Assembly: GCF_014235185.1 (NCBI RefSeq) | Contig: NZ_CP060131.1 | Location: forward strand, 3,851,501-3,915,500 | Length of the DNA stretch: 64,000 nt | Direction: 5' to 3' | Source: Pseudonocardia petroleophila | GTDB taxonomy: Bacteria > Actinomycetota > Actinomycetes > Mycobacteriales > Pseudonocardiaceae | In this document: piece by piece, positions 35,630 through 44,413 of the stretch | Position numbering within the stretch: position 1 is the first letter of the stretch | How the letters are laid out: every line of letters starts with the position of its first letter | The notes under the pieces: model-generated | The model's database searches: none | The model's input: only the letters and a program-made list of their open reading frames with translations | Told to the model about the DNA's origin: nothing | Position numbers and translations under genes: made by a program

Positions 35630-37276
35630 ATGGACGGCCTGATCATGGATCGGCCACTGCTGATGAAACAGCTGCTCTGGCGCGCGGAACGTGTGTTCGG
35701 GGACAAGCGCATCATCTCCCGGACCGGTGACGGCGAGGACATCAGCTACACCTACGCCGAGTATGCCGTGCGGGCCCGCAAGCTCGCCCAGGCGTTGACC
35801 GCACTGGGGGTGCGGCCCGGTGACCGGGTCGGGACGGTGGCCTGGAACACCCACCGCCACTACGAGGCCTACTTCGGCGTGCCATGCATGGGCGCGGTGC
35901 TGCACACCGTGAACCTGCGGCTGTTCGACGAGCAGATCGCCTACATCATCAACCACGGTGGCGACCGGGTGTTGCTGATCGACCCCGACCAGATCCCGCT
36001 CATCGAACGGCTCGCCCCGGACCTGCGCGGTGTGCAGGCCTACGTGGTGCTCGCCGACACGGTGCCCGAGACCACGCTGAGTCCCGTCCACTCCTACGAG
36101 GAGCTGCTCGCCGCGCAGGACGGGAAGCTGGAGTTCCCCGACTTTCCCGAGACCACCGCGTCCGCGATGTGCTACACCTCGGGCACGACCGGGGACCCCA
36201 AGGGGGTCCTCTACAGCCACCGCAGCGTGGTGCTGCACACCCTGGGCCTGTGCCTGCACGGCTCGATCGGGGTGCGCGAGGAGGCGATCTTCCTCGCCAT
36301 CAGCCCGATGTTCCACGCCAACAGCTGGGGCATCCCGTTCGCCGCCGCGCTGCAGGGTGCGACGCTGGTGCTGCCCGGTCCGCACCCCGAGCCGAAGCAC
36401 TATCTCGAGCTGATCGACCGGCACAAGGTCACCCATGCCGTCGGCGCGGTGACCATCGGCGTGATGATGCGCGACCTGCTCGAGCGCGACGACCCGCACT
36501 ATGACGTCTCCTCGCTCGACGTCCTGTGGCTGGGCGGTCAGGCGCCGCCGCGCGGCCTGATGAAGTGGTTCGCCGACACCCACGCCGTCGTGGTGCCGCA
36601 GGGCTGGGGGATGACCGAGGCCTCGCCGCTGGTCACGTTCACGGCGTTGAAGAGCAAGCACGACCACGTCGCAGAGGACGATGTGTACGACGTCCGCGGC
36701 AAGCAGGGGCTGCCCCTGCCGCTGTGCGAGGTCAGGCTCGTCGACGAGGACGGCGACGACCTGCCGTGGGACGGTAAGGCCGTCGGCGAGTACCACCTGC
36801 GGTCGCCGTGGATGGCCAGCGCCTACTACGACGACCCGCGCAGCCCGGCCAGCTACGACGCGCAGGGCTGGTTCAAGACCGGCGACGTCGGTGTGATCGA
36901 CCCGGACGGCTACGTGCAGCTGACCGACCGGTCCAAGGACCTGATCAAGAGTGGCGGGGAGTGGATCTCCTCGGTGGAGCTGGAGAACTCCCTGATGGCG
37001 CACCCGGCGGTGGCCGAGGCCTCGGTCGTCGCAGTGCCCCACGACAAGTGGCTGGAACGCCCGCTCGCCTGCGTCGTGACCCGCTCACCGGTCACCCCCG
37101 AGGAGCTCACGGCGTACCTGCTCGAGCACTTCGCCCGGTGGTGGATCCCTGAGGAGTTCCTGTTCGTCGACGCCATCCCGAAGACCGGGGTGGGCAAGTT
37201 CGACAAGAAGGTCCTGCGGGCCAGGTTCGGCGAGGCCGACGCCCGCGAGCGGTACCGCGCGGAGGCATCGCGATGA
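35630..37276 (+). CDS. Fatty-acyl-CoA ligase (medium/long-chain, ANL superfamily)
   Basis: This is a 548-residue ligase. MCYTSGTTGDPKGVLYSHRS (P-loop, near 180), WGMTEASP, FKTGDVGVIDPDGYVQLTDRSKDLIKSGGEWIS near 420-452 and KTGVGKFDKKVLR with the catalytic Lys are all present. The KSGGEWIS hinge is typical of the FadK/AlkK-like medium- to long-chain group. I chose the ATG with GGAGG 6 nt upstream over the GTG six bases earlier. Its stop overlaps the start of a zinc-ribbon protein (ATGA), an unusual coupling. Confidence 0.92.
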   Translation: MDGLIMDRPLLMKQLLWRAERVFGDKRIISRTGDGEDISYTYAEYAVRARKLAQALTALGVRPGDRVGTVAWNTHRHYEAYFGVPCMGAVLHTVNLRLFDEQIAYIINHGGDRVLLIDPDQIPLIERLAPDLRGVQAYVVLADTVPETTLSPVHSYEELLAAQDGKLEFPDFPETTASAMCYTSGTTGDPKGVLYSHRSVVLHTLGLCLHGSIGVREEAIFLAISPMFHANSWGIPFAAALQGATLVLPGPHPEPKHYLELIDRHKVTHAVGAVTIGVMMRDLLERDDPHYDVSSLDVLWLGGQAPPRGLMKWFADTHAVVVPQGWGMTEASPLVTFTALKSKHDHVAEDDVYDVRGKQGLPLPLCEVRLVDEDGDDLPWDGKAVGEYHLRSPWMASAYYDDPRSPASYDAQGWFKTGDVGVIDPDGYVQLTDRSKDLIKSGGEWISSVELENSLMAHPAVAEASVVAVPHDKWLERPLACVVTRSPVTPEELTAYLLEHFARWWIPEEFLFVDAIPKTGVGKFDKKVLRARFGEADARERYRAEASR

Positions 37277-37713
37277 TCATCGTCGACTACCGGTGCGAGG
37301 CCTGCGACGGCGTCGCCGAGCACTTCGTGTCCAACCCGGCGCCGCCGACGATGCAGTGCCCGGCTTGCCGGGCACCGGCCCGGCGCCGGTTCGCCGCGGT
37401 GGGGCTCTCCGGTCGGGCGGCACCGCCGGCCGAGCGCAAGCCGGCCGCGTCCGACCGCGCGCTGTGCCTGGACAACCGCGATGTGCCCGGGCTCTGCCAC
37501 ATGACGCCCGACGCCGCACGCACCTGGATCGCCAGGGCCAGGGGCGACAACCGCAGCCTCGACCGGGAGCTCGAGCGCCAGGAGCGCTCCCTGAAGGAGA
37601 CCGCCGGACCTGTGGCAGATCCGGTGTCCCACGACCACGGGCACGCCCACGGGACAGGGCACGGACACGCCCACGCGGCACCCGCCGCGGCAGGCGCAGC
37701 CGGCACCGCGTGA
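37273..37713 (+). CDS. FmdB-type zinc-ribbon protein with His-rich tail
   Basis: This 146-residue protein has an N-terminal putative regulatory zinc ribbon of FmdB type: CEAC (8-11) and CPAC (29-32). The middle (CLDNRDVPGLCHMTPDAARTWIARARGDNRSLDRELE) is helical and charged. The C-terminus has seven His in 15 residues (120-134) in a HGHAH pattern, suggesting a second metal site, then Ala-rich sequence. Its ATG overlaps the ligase stop. Function unknown; metal delivery to the nearby metallo-beta-lactamase-fold enzyme or regulation of an amidase-like enzyme are guesses. Confidence 0.8.
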   Translation: MIIVDYRCEACDGVAEHFVSNPAPPTMQCPACRAPARRRFAAVGLSGRAAPPAERKPAASDRALCLDNRDVPGLCHMTPDAARTWIARARGDNRSLDRELERQERSLKETAGPVADPVSHDHGHAHGTGHGHAHAAPAAAGAAGTA

Positions 37714-37754
37714 GCGCGGCCCGCCGATCGGACCGACAACCGAAGGAGAACGAC

Positions 37755-38507
37755 ATGGGTGACAGGCTTGCCGGCAAGGTGGCGCTGATCAGCGGCGCGG
37801 CACGGGGCCAGGGTGCCGCGCACGCGGCGCTGCTCGCCTCCGAGGGCGCGCGACTCGTGATCGGCGACATCCTCGCCGACGAGCTCGCCGCGGTGGCGGA
37901 GACGCTCACCGCGAAGGGCCACGACGTCGTCGCGCACGTGTTCGACGTCCGTGACGAGGACGGCTGGAACGCCGCGGTGGCGCTGGCCGAGGAGCGTTTC
38001 GGCCGGCTCGACATCCTGGTCAACAACGCCGGGGTGCTCGACATGGCCGGTGTCGAGGCGACCACCCGGGAGAGCTGGGACCGGATCATCGCGACCAACC
38101 AGACCGGTGTCTGGCTCGGGATGAAGGCCGCGGCCGAGGCGATGCGCCGGGCCGGCGGCGGTTCCATCATCAACACCTCCTCGATCTACGGCCTCATCGG
38201 CAGCGGCGGGGCCACCGCCTACCAGGCGACCAAGGGTGCGGTCCGGCTGCTCACCAAGACCGCGGCCATCGAGTTCGCCGGTGCGGGCATCCGGGTCAAC
38301 TCGGTGCACCCCGGGATCGTCGACACCCCGATGGTGTCCGACGACGTACCGGCCGAGGTCATCCCGATCATCGTCGGCGCGACGCCGCTCCAGCGGATGG
38401 CGCGGCCCGAGGAGATCTCCTACGGAGTGCTCTTCCTCGCCTCGGACGAGGCGTCCTACGTCACCGGTTCCGAGCTCGTGATCGACGGCGGCTACTCGAC
38501 GCAATGA
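37755..38507 (+). CDS. Short-chain dehydrogenase/reductase
   Basis: This 250-residue classical SDR resembles 3-alpha/20-beta-hydroxysteroid or cyclic-alcohol dehydrogenases. ISGAARGQGAAH near 13-24 is the cofactor motif, NNAGVLD near 87, NTSSIYGLIG with the catalytic Ser, and YQATKGAV with Tyr-x3-Lys. The PGIVDTPM and IDGGYSTQ ends are typical. AAGGAGAA precedes the ATG. It could oxidise a cyclic alcohol to the ketone used by a Baeyer-Villiger-type enzyme such as the next gene product. Confidence 0.92.
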   Translation: MGDRLAGKVALISGAARGQGAAHAALLASEGARLVIGDILADELAAVAETLTAKGHDVVAHVFDVRDEDGWNAAVALAEERFGRLDILVNNAGVLDMAGVEATTRESWDRIIATNQTGVWLGMKAAAEAMRRAGGGSIINTSSIYGLIGSGGATAYQATKGAVRLLTKTAAIEFAGAGIRVNSVHPGIVDTPMVSDDVPAEVIPIIVGATPLQRMARPEEISYGVLFLASDEASYVTGSELVIDGGYSTQ

Positions 38508-38585
38508 CCCGACCGGGACGACCAGAGCCCCGGCCCACCTGAGGACGACCAGTGATCGGCTTCGGCCGGAGAACGGAGAACTGCG

Positions 38586-39983
38586 ATGGCGATCGAAATC
38601 GGAGTGTTCCACAACGGAGCCTCCGACCTTCCTGTCAAGAACGTCCAGTACAACGGGGACACGGTGGCCGTCAACGACGGTGACCTGCCCGCGACGCACA
38701 CCTCGGCCCAGCGCACCATCGTCAACCAGGTGCGCCAGGGCATCCTCGCCGACCAGCTCGGCTTCGACTACTGGTTCCAGACCGAGCACCACTTCCAGCC
38801 CGAGGGTGCCGAGCTCAGCCCGAACCCGCTGCTCGCCGAGGCGGCCATCGCGTCGCGGACGAAGAACATCCGGCTCGGCCAGGCCGCCAACATCGTCACC
38901 TGGCACCACCCGATCCGGATCGCCGAGCAGGCAGCGATGCTCGACGTGATCAGCGGCGGCCGGCTGGAGTTCGGGATCGGCCGCGGCTACCAGCCGCGGG
39001 AGAATGAGGTGTTCGGCTGGGCCTACGGCTCCACGATCCAGGACCAGGAGCGCAACCGGGCCTACTTCGAGGAGGCCTACGACATCATCATCAAGGCCTG
39101 GACCCAGGACTCGATGTCGCACCACGGCGAGTTCATGTCGATCCCGCCGTCCTACACCAAGTGGGGTCACAAGCAGACCCACGCCTACTTCAGCCAGGAG
39201 GGCATGGGCCGCACGCTCGAGCAGGTCCTCAAGCTCGGCGCCCCCGACATGTACTCCGCCGGCAACCCGGTGCAGGCCACCACCACCAAGCTGCTGGAGA
39301 TCCCGGTCTACCCGCAGCCGCTGCAGAAGCCCTACCCGCAGATGTGGGAGCCGCTGACCAGCCCCCGGTCCATCCGGTTCGCCGCCGAGCGGGGCATCAA
39401 CGGCTACTTCATCGTCGAGCCCAACTCGCGGCTCAAGCAGAACATCGACCTCTACCACGCGGAGGCCGAGAAGGCCGGTTGGCCCGACCGCCAGAACCGC
39501 GGCGAGTTCAAGCGCGGCTGGGACGCCGAGCGCCGCCGCGGCGTGGTCACCTGCCGGTACATCCACTGCGTGGACAAGGGTCTCGGTGACATGGACCGGG
39601 CCGCCCGATCGCTGGAGCTCCAGTGGGACTACTACGGCCCGTTCGGGTTCGCCGCCGTGCTCGCGGAGGCCGACGAGCCCTTCTACGACCTGAACACGAA
39701 GGTGACCGCGCAGATGCTGCGGGACAAGAAGGTCGCCATCCACGGCTCCAAGCAGTACGTGATCGACTCGATCATGGAGGTCAAGGAGCAGTGCGGCTAC
39801 GACGACTTCATGTTCCACACCTGGTTCGAGAGCGGCGGCTTCCAGGGTGAGGAGATCGAGGCGCAGATGCAGTACTTCGCCGAGGAGATCATGCCCGTCC
39901 TGCACCGCGAGTGCGGCCGGCTCCCCAAGGAGCCCAGCAGCGTCGACCTCGACGTGGCGCCCCGCGTCCCCGTCACCGCCTGA
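38586..39983 (+). CDS. Luciferase-family flavin-dependent monooxygenase
   Basis: This 465-residue LLM protein is longer than the common 340-residue forms because of an extended loop and C-terminal region. FQTEHHF near 58, NPLLAEAAIASRTKNIRLGQAANI split over two strands, and ISGGRLEFGIGRGYQPRE near 121-138 are luciferase-fold hallmarks. With a flavin reductase and RibBA nearby it looks like the oxygenase of an FMNH2-dependent two-component system (type II BVMO or a hydroxylase). A metallo-beta-lactamase-fold, lactonase-like gene follows after 23 bp. Confidence 0.9.
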   Translation: MAIEIGVFHNGASDLPVKNVQYNGDTVAVNDGDLPATHTSAQRTIVNQVRQGILADQLGFDYWFQTEHHFQPEGAELSPNPLLAEAAIASRTKNIRLGQAANIVTWHHPIRIAEQAAMLDVISGGRLEFGIGRGYQPRENEVFGWAYGSTIQDQERNRAYFEEAYDIIIKAWTQDSMSHHGEFMSIPPSYTKWGHKQTHAYFSQEGMGRTLEQVLKLGAPDMYSAGNPVQATTTKLLEIPVYPQPLQKPYPQMWEPLTSPRSIRFAAERGINGYFIVEPNSRLKQNIDLYHAEAEKAGWPDRQNRGEFKRGWDAERRRGVVTCRYIHCVDKGLGDMDRAARSLELQWDYYGPFGFAAVLAEADEPFYDLNTKVTAQMLRDKKVAIHGSKQYVIDSIMEVKEQCGYDDFMFHTWFESGGFQGEEIEAQMQYFAEEIMPVLHRECGRLPKEPSSVDLDVAPRVPVTA

Positions 39984-40006
39984 CCCGGCAAGGAGACTGA
40001 ACGATC

Positions 40007-40795
40007 ATGGCAACACCCGGAACGGCCAAGCGGATGTGGGCGCTCGACTCGCCCACCTTCACCGTCGACAAGTCGCTGCTATTGCTCGGGGCGAGCGGTG
40101 AGTGCACCATCCCGATGCCCGCCTTCCTGATCGAGCACCCGAAGGGCCTGGTCCTCTTCGACACCGGCCTGGTCCCGGCCGCCGCCACCGATCCCGAGGG
40201 GGTCTACGGACCGCTCGCCGAACACCTCGGGCTGAGCTTCCTGCCCGAACAGACGGTGGACGCGCAGCTCGAGGCGCTCGGGTACAAGCTGTCGGACATC
40301 AAGTACGTGATCGCCTCGCACACGCACTTCGACCACACCGGCGGGCTCTACCTCTTCCCGGACGCCCAGTTCTACGTGGGCGAGGGCGACATGAGGTTCG
40401 GGTTCTGGCCCGACCCGGCCGGGGCAGGGTTCTTCCGGCAGGCCGACATCGAGCCGCTCCGCGGCCGTAACGTGCTCGAGGTGCCCGGCGTCGACCACGA
40501 CGTGTTCGGCGACGGGAGCGTCGTCATCCTGTTCACCCCGGGCCACACCCCGGGTGAGCTGAGCCTGCTGGTCCGGCTCCCGGGTCGCAACTTCATCCTC
40601 ACCGGCGACACGGTGCACCTGCGGGACGCGCTGACGACGATCGCCCCGATGCCCCACGACGCGGACACGGTCCAGTCGCTGAGATCGATCCGGCGGCTCA
40701 ACCTGCTCCGCGACTCCGCCGACGCCACCATCTGGATCAGCCACGACCCGGAGGACTGGGCCGAGTTCAAACACGCGCCGAACTGCTTCGAATGA
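40007..40795 (+). CDS. Metallo-beta-lactamase-fold hydrolase (N-acyl homoserine lactonase-like)
   Basis: This 262-residue MBL-fold enzyme has HTHFDH at 105-110 as the dizinc motif. VLFDTGL near 49 and FTPGHTPGELSLLV near 178 provide further metal-site residues, and TGDTVH near 198 the bridging Asp. It resembles AttM/AiiB-type lactonases in pattern and length. In this cluster it more likely opens a catabolic lactone, for example one made by the preceding LLM monooxygenase, than quenches a quorum signal, but both are compatible with the sequence. A strong terminator follows. Confidence 0.88.
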   Translation: MATPGTAKRMWALDSPTFTVDKSLLLLGASGECTIPMPAFLIEHPKGLVLFDTGLVPAAATDPEGVYGPLAEHLGLSFLPEQTVDAQLEALGYKLSDIKYVIASHTHFDHTGGLYLFPDAQFYVGEGDMRFGFWPDPAGAGFFRQADIEPLRGRNVLEVPGVDHDVFGDGSVVILFTPGHTPGELSLLVRLPGRNFILTGDTVHLRDALTTIAPMPHDADTVQSLRSIRRLNLLRDSADATIWISHDPEDWAEFKHAPNCFE

Positions 40796-40800
40796 TCACC

Positions 40801-40841
40801 GGCCGGAATCCGTGTCCCAGAAAGGAACACGGATTCCGGCC
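40801..40841. terminator. Strong hairpin terminator
   Basis: Two perfectly complementary 15-nt arms (40801-40815 and 40827-40841) flank an 11-nt loop, 6 bp after the lactonase-like gene stop. It ends the 35.6-40.8 kb unit. Because TGT-N11-ACA lies inside and the regulator gene starts 75 bp later, a secondary operator role is possible. Confidence 0.75.
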
Positions 40842-40849
40842 GCAATCGG

Positions 40850-40855
40850 TATAAT
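40850..40855 (+). promoter_or_regulatory. TATAAT -10-like element
   Basis: A perfect TATAAT hexamer in otherwise GC-rich DNA, 62 bp before the GAF/Fis regulator ATG and just after the terminator. No good -35 box is visible at 16-18 bp, so the promoter may rely on an extended -10 or an activator. Confidence 0.45.
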
Positions 40856-40916
40856 CTTTCCGCTAAGTACCGGGACGGACGCCCACTGGACGCCCGATGG
40901 ACGCGGAGAGTGATCG

Positions 40917-42653
40917 ATGACGATCCTTCAGCACGCGGTGGCCCACGAGCGTGAGGCATTCCTCGACGGCCTCGCCCCTTGCACGATGCGTCCGGAGATC
41001 GCCGTGTCCTGGCGTCGCTGTTCCTACCTCGACGTGCCGGTGGACGCCATGATGCCACGCTACGCCCCTGACTTCGATCACGAGGCACCCCTGGTGCGTG
41101 CCGCCCGTCCCGTGCTCGACCACGTCAACGAGCGGCTCGGCGACCTCGGCATCTCCTTCCTGCTCACCGACGCCTCGGCGCGCATCCTCGACCGCACCTC
41201 GTCGAACGCACACCTGCTCGGCCGCCTCGACGCCGTGTCGGCGGCCGAGGGATTCGTCTTCGCGGAGGGCGAGGTCGGCACCAACGGGGTCGGCACCGCG
41301 CTCGAACTCGGCCGGACGGTCCGGGTCGACGGCCACGAGCACTACGCCGGGGACCTGCACGAGTTCACCTGCGTCGGCGTCCCGATCCGGAGCGCCGACC
41401 GCAGGCTGCACGGCCTGCTCGACGTCACCTGCGCCGCCGACCACGACAACTCGCTCGTGGTGTACATCGCCGAACAGACCGCACAGCAGATCGAGCAACG
41501 GCTGTGGGCGCAGCAGTCGGGAGCGGAACGGGCACTGCTCGACCGGTTCGTGGCGGCCTCGCGACGCGTTCGTCACGACTTCTTCGTGATCAGCGAGCGG
41601 TTGCTGATCAGCTCACCTCGTGCGGCCCAGCTCCTCGACGGAACCGAGCAGGCGCTGGTCTGGGAGCAGGTCACCCGGCTGCTGCGGACCCCCGATGTCT
41701 CCGAGGCCGAGCTGGAGCTGCCGGACGGCCGGATGGTCGTGATGCACGGCGAGTCCATGCGTGACGGCGGCGACGAGATCGGCGCGATCGTCGAGATCCG
41801 GGAGGCGCCCCGTCCCGAGGGCTCGACCGGCGGTGGCCGGGGTCGGCCGGCCACCCTCCCCGGCCTGGTCGGCGCCGACCCGGCGTGGCTCCGGGCCTGT
41901 CAGGCGATCGCCGTCCGCGCACGCGACCGGGTCGTCGTCGTGTCCGGCGAGCCGGGCGTGGGGAAGACCGCGGTGGCCGAGGCGGTCCACCGCCACTTCG
42001 ATGGCGGCGGATCCCTCGTCGTCAAGGACGCCGAATCGATGACGGTGGACGGCCCGTCGGCCTGGATGGCAAGTCTGCGATCGGATCTCGTCGGCGTGCC
42101 GGGCACCATCGTGGTGAGGCACGTCGACGGGCTCTCGCCCGCGGCGTTGCGCACCCTGACGTCGCTCTTGCACGGGGTGCACGCGCAGGGATGGCGTTGC
42201 CTGGTGACCGCCGGCACGCAGACTCCTCCGATGACGGCCGGCCACGATGACCAGCGGTGTGCCGTCGTCGCGCTGCCGCCGCTGCGCAACCGGACGAACG
42301 ACATCCCGGCACTCGCCCGGTCGTTCGCCGCGCCGGCGCGGCTGGCGCCCGAAGTCGTCTCGCTGCTCATCCGGACCCCGTGGCCGGGCAACACGCGGGC
42401 CCTGCGGCACGCGGTCGACCAGGCGCAGACCGTGGCGCGGGGGAGCGAGGTGCACGTCGGCGACCTTCCCGACGATCTGCGCGCCCGGGCGTACCGCCGC
42501 CGCATGAGCCGGTTCGAGCGGGCCGAGCTGACCGCGATCATGGACGCGTTGAGCGAGGCGGCCGGGAACAAGAAGGCCGCCGCGTCCCTGCTGGGGATCT
42601 CCCGCTCGACGCTCTACCGGAAGCTGGAAGCGGCGGGACTCAACCTCACCTAG
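40917..42653 (+). CDS. GAF/Fis-type (AcoR-like) transcriptional regulator
   Basis: This is a 578-residue protein. The N-terminal GAF-type sensor (about 60-200) has EGEVGTNGVGTALE, typical of AcoR-like activators; a central AAA+-like domain has Walker A GEPGVGKT near 344-351; the C-terminal Fis-type helix-turn-helix is NKKAAASLLGISRSTLYRKLE. Walker B is degenerate (VVRHVDGL) and there is no GAFTGA loop, as in actinobacterial homologues that work without sigma54. It probably activates a neighbouring oxygenase operon upon binding an aromatic, ketone or alcohol ligand. GGAGAG precedes the ATG. Confidence 0.9.
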   Translation: MTILQHAVAHEREAFLDGLAPCTMRPEIAVSWRRCSYLDVPVDAMMPRYAPDFDHEAPLVRAARPVLDHVNERLGDLGISFLLTDASARILDRTSSNAHLLGRLDAVSAAEGFVFAEGEVGTNGVGTALELGRTVRVDGHEHYAGDLHEFTCVGVPIRSADRRLHGLLDVTCAADHDNSLVVYIAEQTAQQIEQRLWAQQSGAERALLDRFVAASRRVRHDFFVISERLLISSPRAAQLLDGTEQALVWEQVTRLLRTPDVSEAELELPDGRMVVMHGESMRDGGDEIGAIVEIREAPRPEGSTGGGRGRPATLPGLVGADPAWLRACQAIAVRARDRVVVVSGEPGVGKTAVAEAVHRHFDGGGSLVVKDAESMTVDGPSAWMASLRSDLVGVPGTIVVRHVDGLSPAALRTLTSLLHGVHAQGWRCLVTAGTQTPPMTAGHDDQRCAVVALPPLRNRTNDIPALARSFAAPARLAPEVVSLLIRTPWPGNTRALRHAVDQAQTVARGSEVHVGDLPDDLRARAYRRRMSRFERAELTAIMDALSEAAGNKKAAASLLGISRSTLYRKLEAAGLNLT

Positions 42654-42822
42654 GTCGCGGATCACGGCGGAGACCGGCGACGGCGGACGACCAGAAAGGG
42701 CGCTGACACCCAGGAAACACGTGGGAGCCGAGGTCCGGCGCGCGACCGAGGATGGAGACTCCTTAAACTGATGCCCGGTACAGGATGGACGGCACGTTTC
42801 CCTAGGGCGGTCCTCTCTACCG

Positions 42823-43629
42823 ATGGCAGGGACGGAGTTGGACGTGGACCGCTTGGATCAGTCGGGCCCGCGAGGTGTCGCGAGCGAGGCCCCGATGTAC
42901 GGCCGTCGTCAGCCGAGGCTGCCCAAGGCCTCCGACGTCCTGGCCGACCGGTTGCGCGGGCAGATTCTCGGTAACCAGATGCAGCCGGGCGAGCCTCTGC
43001 GGTCCGAGGCCACCCTCATCGCCGAGACCGGGTTCAGTCGGGGGACCGTGCGCGAGGCGTTGCGGCTCCTCGAGTCCGATGGGCTGATCGAGATCCGGCG
43101 TGGCCCACACGGCGGCATCAGGGTGGCCGAGCCCGACCTAAGTCACGTCACCCGCTCGCTCGCCCTCCTGCTGACGCTATCCGGGACGACGATGCGGGCG
43201 TTCTCCGAGTTCCGCCAGCTCGTCGAACCCGCGGCGGCGGCCGCCGCCGCGCGCACGGCGACCGAGGAGCAGCGCGGGTGGCTGCTCGCGCTCGCGAACG
43301 CGGGATCGCCGCGCAACGGTTCGTGGGAGCCGTCGATCGAGTTCCACGAGGCACTCGGGGTCTGCAGCAACAACGAGATCGTCCGTCTGGTCATCGCGGC
43401 GTTCGGGCAGGAACTGACCTGGCACGTTCCAGGCGAGCAACTCTCCGACCGTGACATGGAGGAGACCCGCCGCGCCCACCTGAGCATCGCGCAGGCGGTG
43501 GCGGCCGGGGACGCCGACCGCGCGGCGAAGGCGATGGTCCGGCACCTGCAGCAGTTCGAGCGCGTGCTGGCCGCGAACGGCCGGCTGGACCAGCCCGTCC
43601 TGCCCCCGGAGCGCTGGCTGTCGAACTGA
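42823..43629 (+). CDS. GntR-family regulator (FadR/FCD subfamily)
   Basis: This 268-residue protein has a winged helix near 35-95: VLADRLRGQILG, GEPLRSEATLIAETGFSRGTVREALRLLESDGLIEIRRG, ending in the GG wing. The all-helical FCD ligand domain follows (FRQLVEPAAAAAAA, FHEALGVCSNN, RAHLSIAQAVAAGD). FCD domains often bind metal plus an organic acid. The ATG has no clear ribosome-binding site; GTG at 42,844, preceded by GGAG, is a credible alternative start. Its target is probably one of the adjacent catabolic units. Confidence 0.88.
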   Translation: MAGTELDVDRLDQSGPRGVASEAPMYGRRQPRLPKASDVLADRLRGQILGNQMQPGEPLRSEATLIAETGFSRGTVREALRLLESDGLIEIRRGPHGGIRVAEPDLSHVTRSLALLLTLSGTTMRAFSEFRQLVEPAAAAAAARTATEEQRGWLLALANAGSPRNGSWEPSIEFHEALGVCSNNEIVRLVIAAFGQELTWHVPGEQLSDRDMEETRRAHLSIAQAVAAGDADRAAKAMVRHLQQFERVLAANGRLDQPVLPPERWLSN

Positions 43630-43667
43630 GCAGGCCCGCCCGGCGGTCCCGTTGACTGGTGCGCGAG

Positions 43668-43683
43668 GTTAGCGACGGCTAAC
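43668..43683. promoter_or_regulatory. TetR-type operator GTTAGC-GACG-GCTAAC
   Basis: A perfect 6-4-6 inverted repeat 31 bp before the TetR ATG, where it would cover the promoter. This is the classic position and form of a TetR autoregulatory operator. Confidence 0.65.
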
Positions 43684-43713
43684 GTAGGGTTCCTGGGTCG
43701 AGTGGGGGTGCAC

Positions 43714-44331
43714 ATGCCTGTCGTGAACGGGAGCGAAAGCACCGTGTCGCTACGGAAGTCCGCGTTGCTCCAGGCGGCGGCCGACCTGTTCGCGGCCAGG
43801 GGCTACCACGCGGTCAGCACCGATGACATCGGCCGTGCGGTCGGGATCTCGGGTCCTGGCGTGTACCGCCACTTCGCGAGCAAGCTCGAGTTGCTGATGA
43901 CGCTCTGTGACGCGGCGATGGACCACCTCCTCGACGGATCCCGGGCGATCGTCGAGTCCGCTGATGCTCGCCCGGCCGCAATCGCGCAGCTCGTCGAGTT
44001 CCACGTCGAGTTCGCGGCGAGCGAACGCGCACTGCTTGCGGTCTACCTCCGTGAACAGCGGGAGCTCCCGGTCCGGGAGCTGCGACAGCTACGTCGTCGT
44101 CAGCGTGAGTACGAAGGTGTCTGGTGCGAGGCCATCTCAGCGGAACATGGGGACCTGGCCGAGCTCGACGTCCGCGCAGTGGTCAAGGTGATGCTCTCGA
44201 TGCTGAACGGAACGGCGCACATCAGGGACGGCATCTCGCGGGCCCGCCTCGTCGGGCTCTTGGAGCAGCTCGCCGCGGGTGCGCTGGGCGGTGTCGGGAT
44301 CGACATCAGCAGTGGCCCCGCGACCGGCTGA
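43714..44331 (+). CDS. TetR-family transcriptional regulator
   Basis: This is a 205-residue TetR. LFAARGYHAVSTDDIGRAVGISGPGVYRHFASKLELL forms the N-terminal helix-turn-helix (in two halves, about 18-55). The ligand domain contains ESADARPAAIAQLVEFH and LLAVYLREQRELP, like regulators of lipid and acyl-CoA metabolism. I chose the ATG; GTG codons at 43,702 and 43,708 are in frame. An excellent inverted repeat lies just upstream, so it probably represses itself. It converges on the CoA-transferase pseudogene. Confidence 0.88.
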   Translation: MPVVNGSESTVSLRKSALLQAAADLFAARGYHAVSTDDIGRAVGISGPGVYRHFASKLELLMTLCDAAMDHLLDGSRAIVESADARPAAIAQLVEFHVEFAASERALLAVYLREQRELPVRELRQLRRRQREYEGVWCEAISAEHGDLAELDVRAVVKVMLSMLNGTAHIRDGISRARLVGLLEQLAAGALGGVGIDISSGPATG

Positions 44332-44413
44332 ACGACCCGTTTGTCCATCCTCAGCTGCGTGCCGTCATGAAGTCCGGTCGGCGTAGGCCGGTGGCCGCGT
44401 GGGACCGGCGACG

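Noticed and set aside
40007-40795. Dedicated quorum-quenching role for the MBL enzyme
   Set aside because: Motifs fit acyl-homoserine lactonases, but the cluster is catabolic and no quorum genes are visible, so only a lactonase-like call is made.
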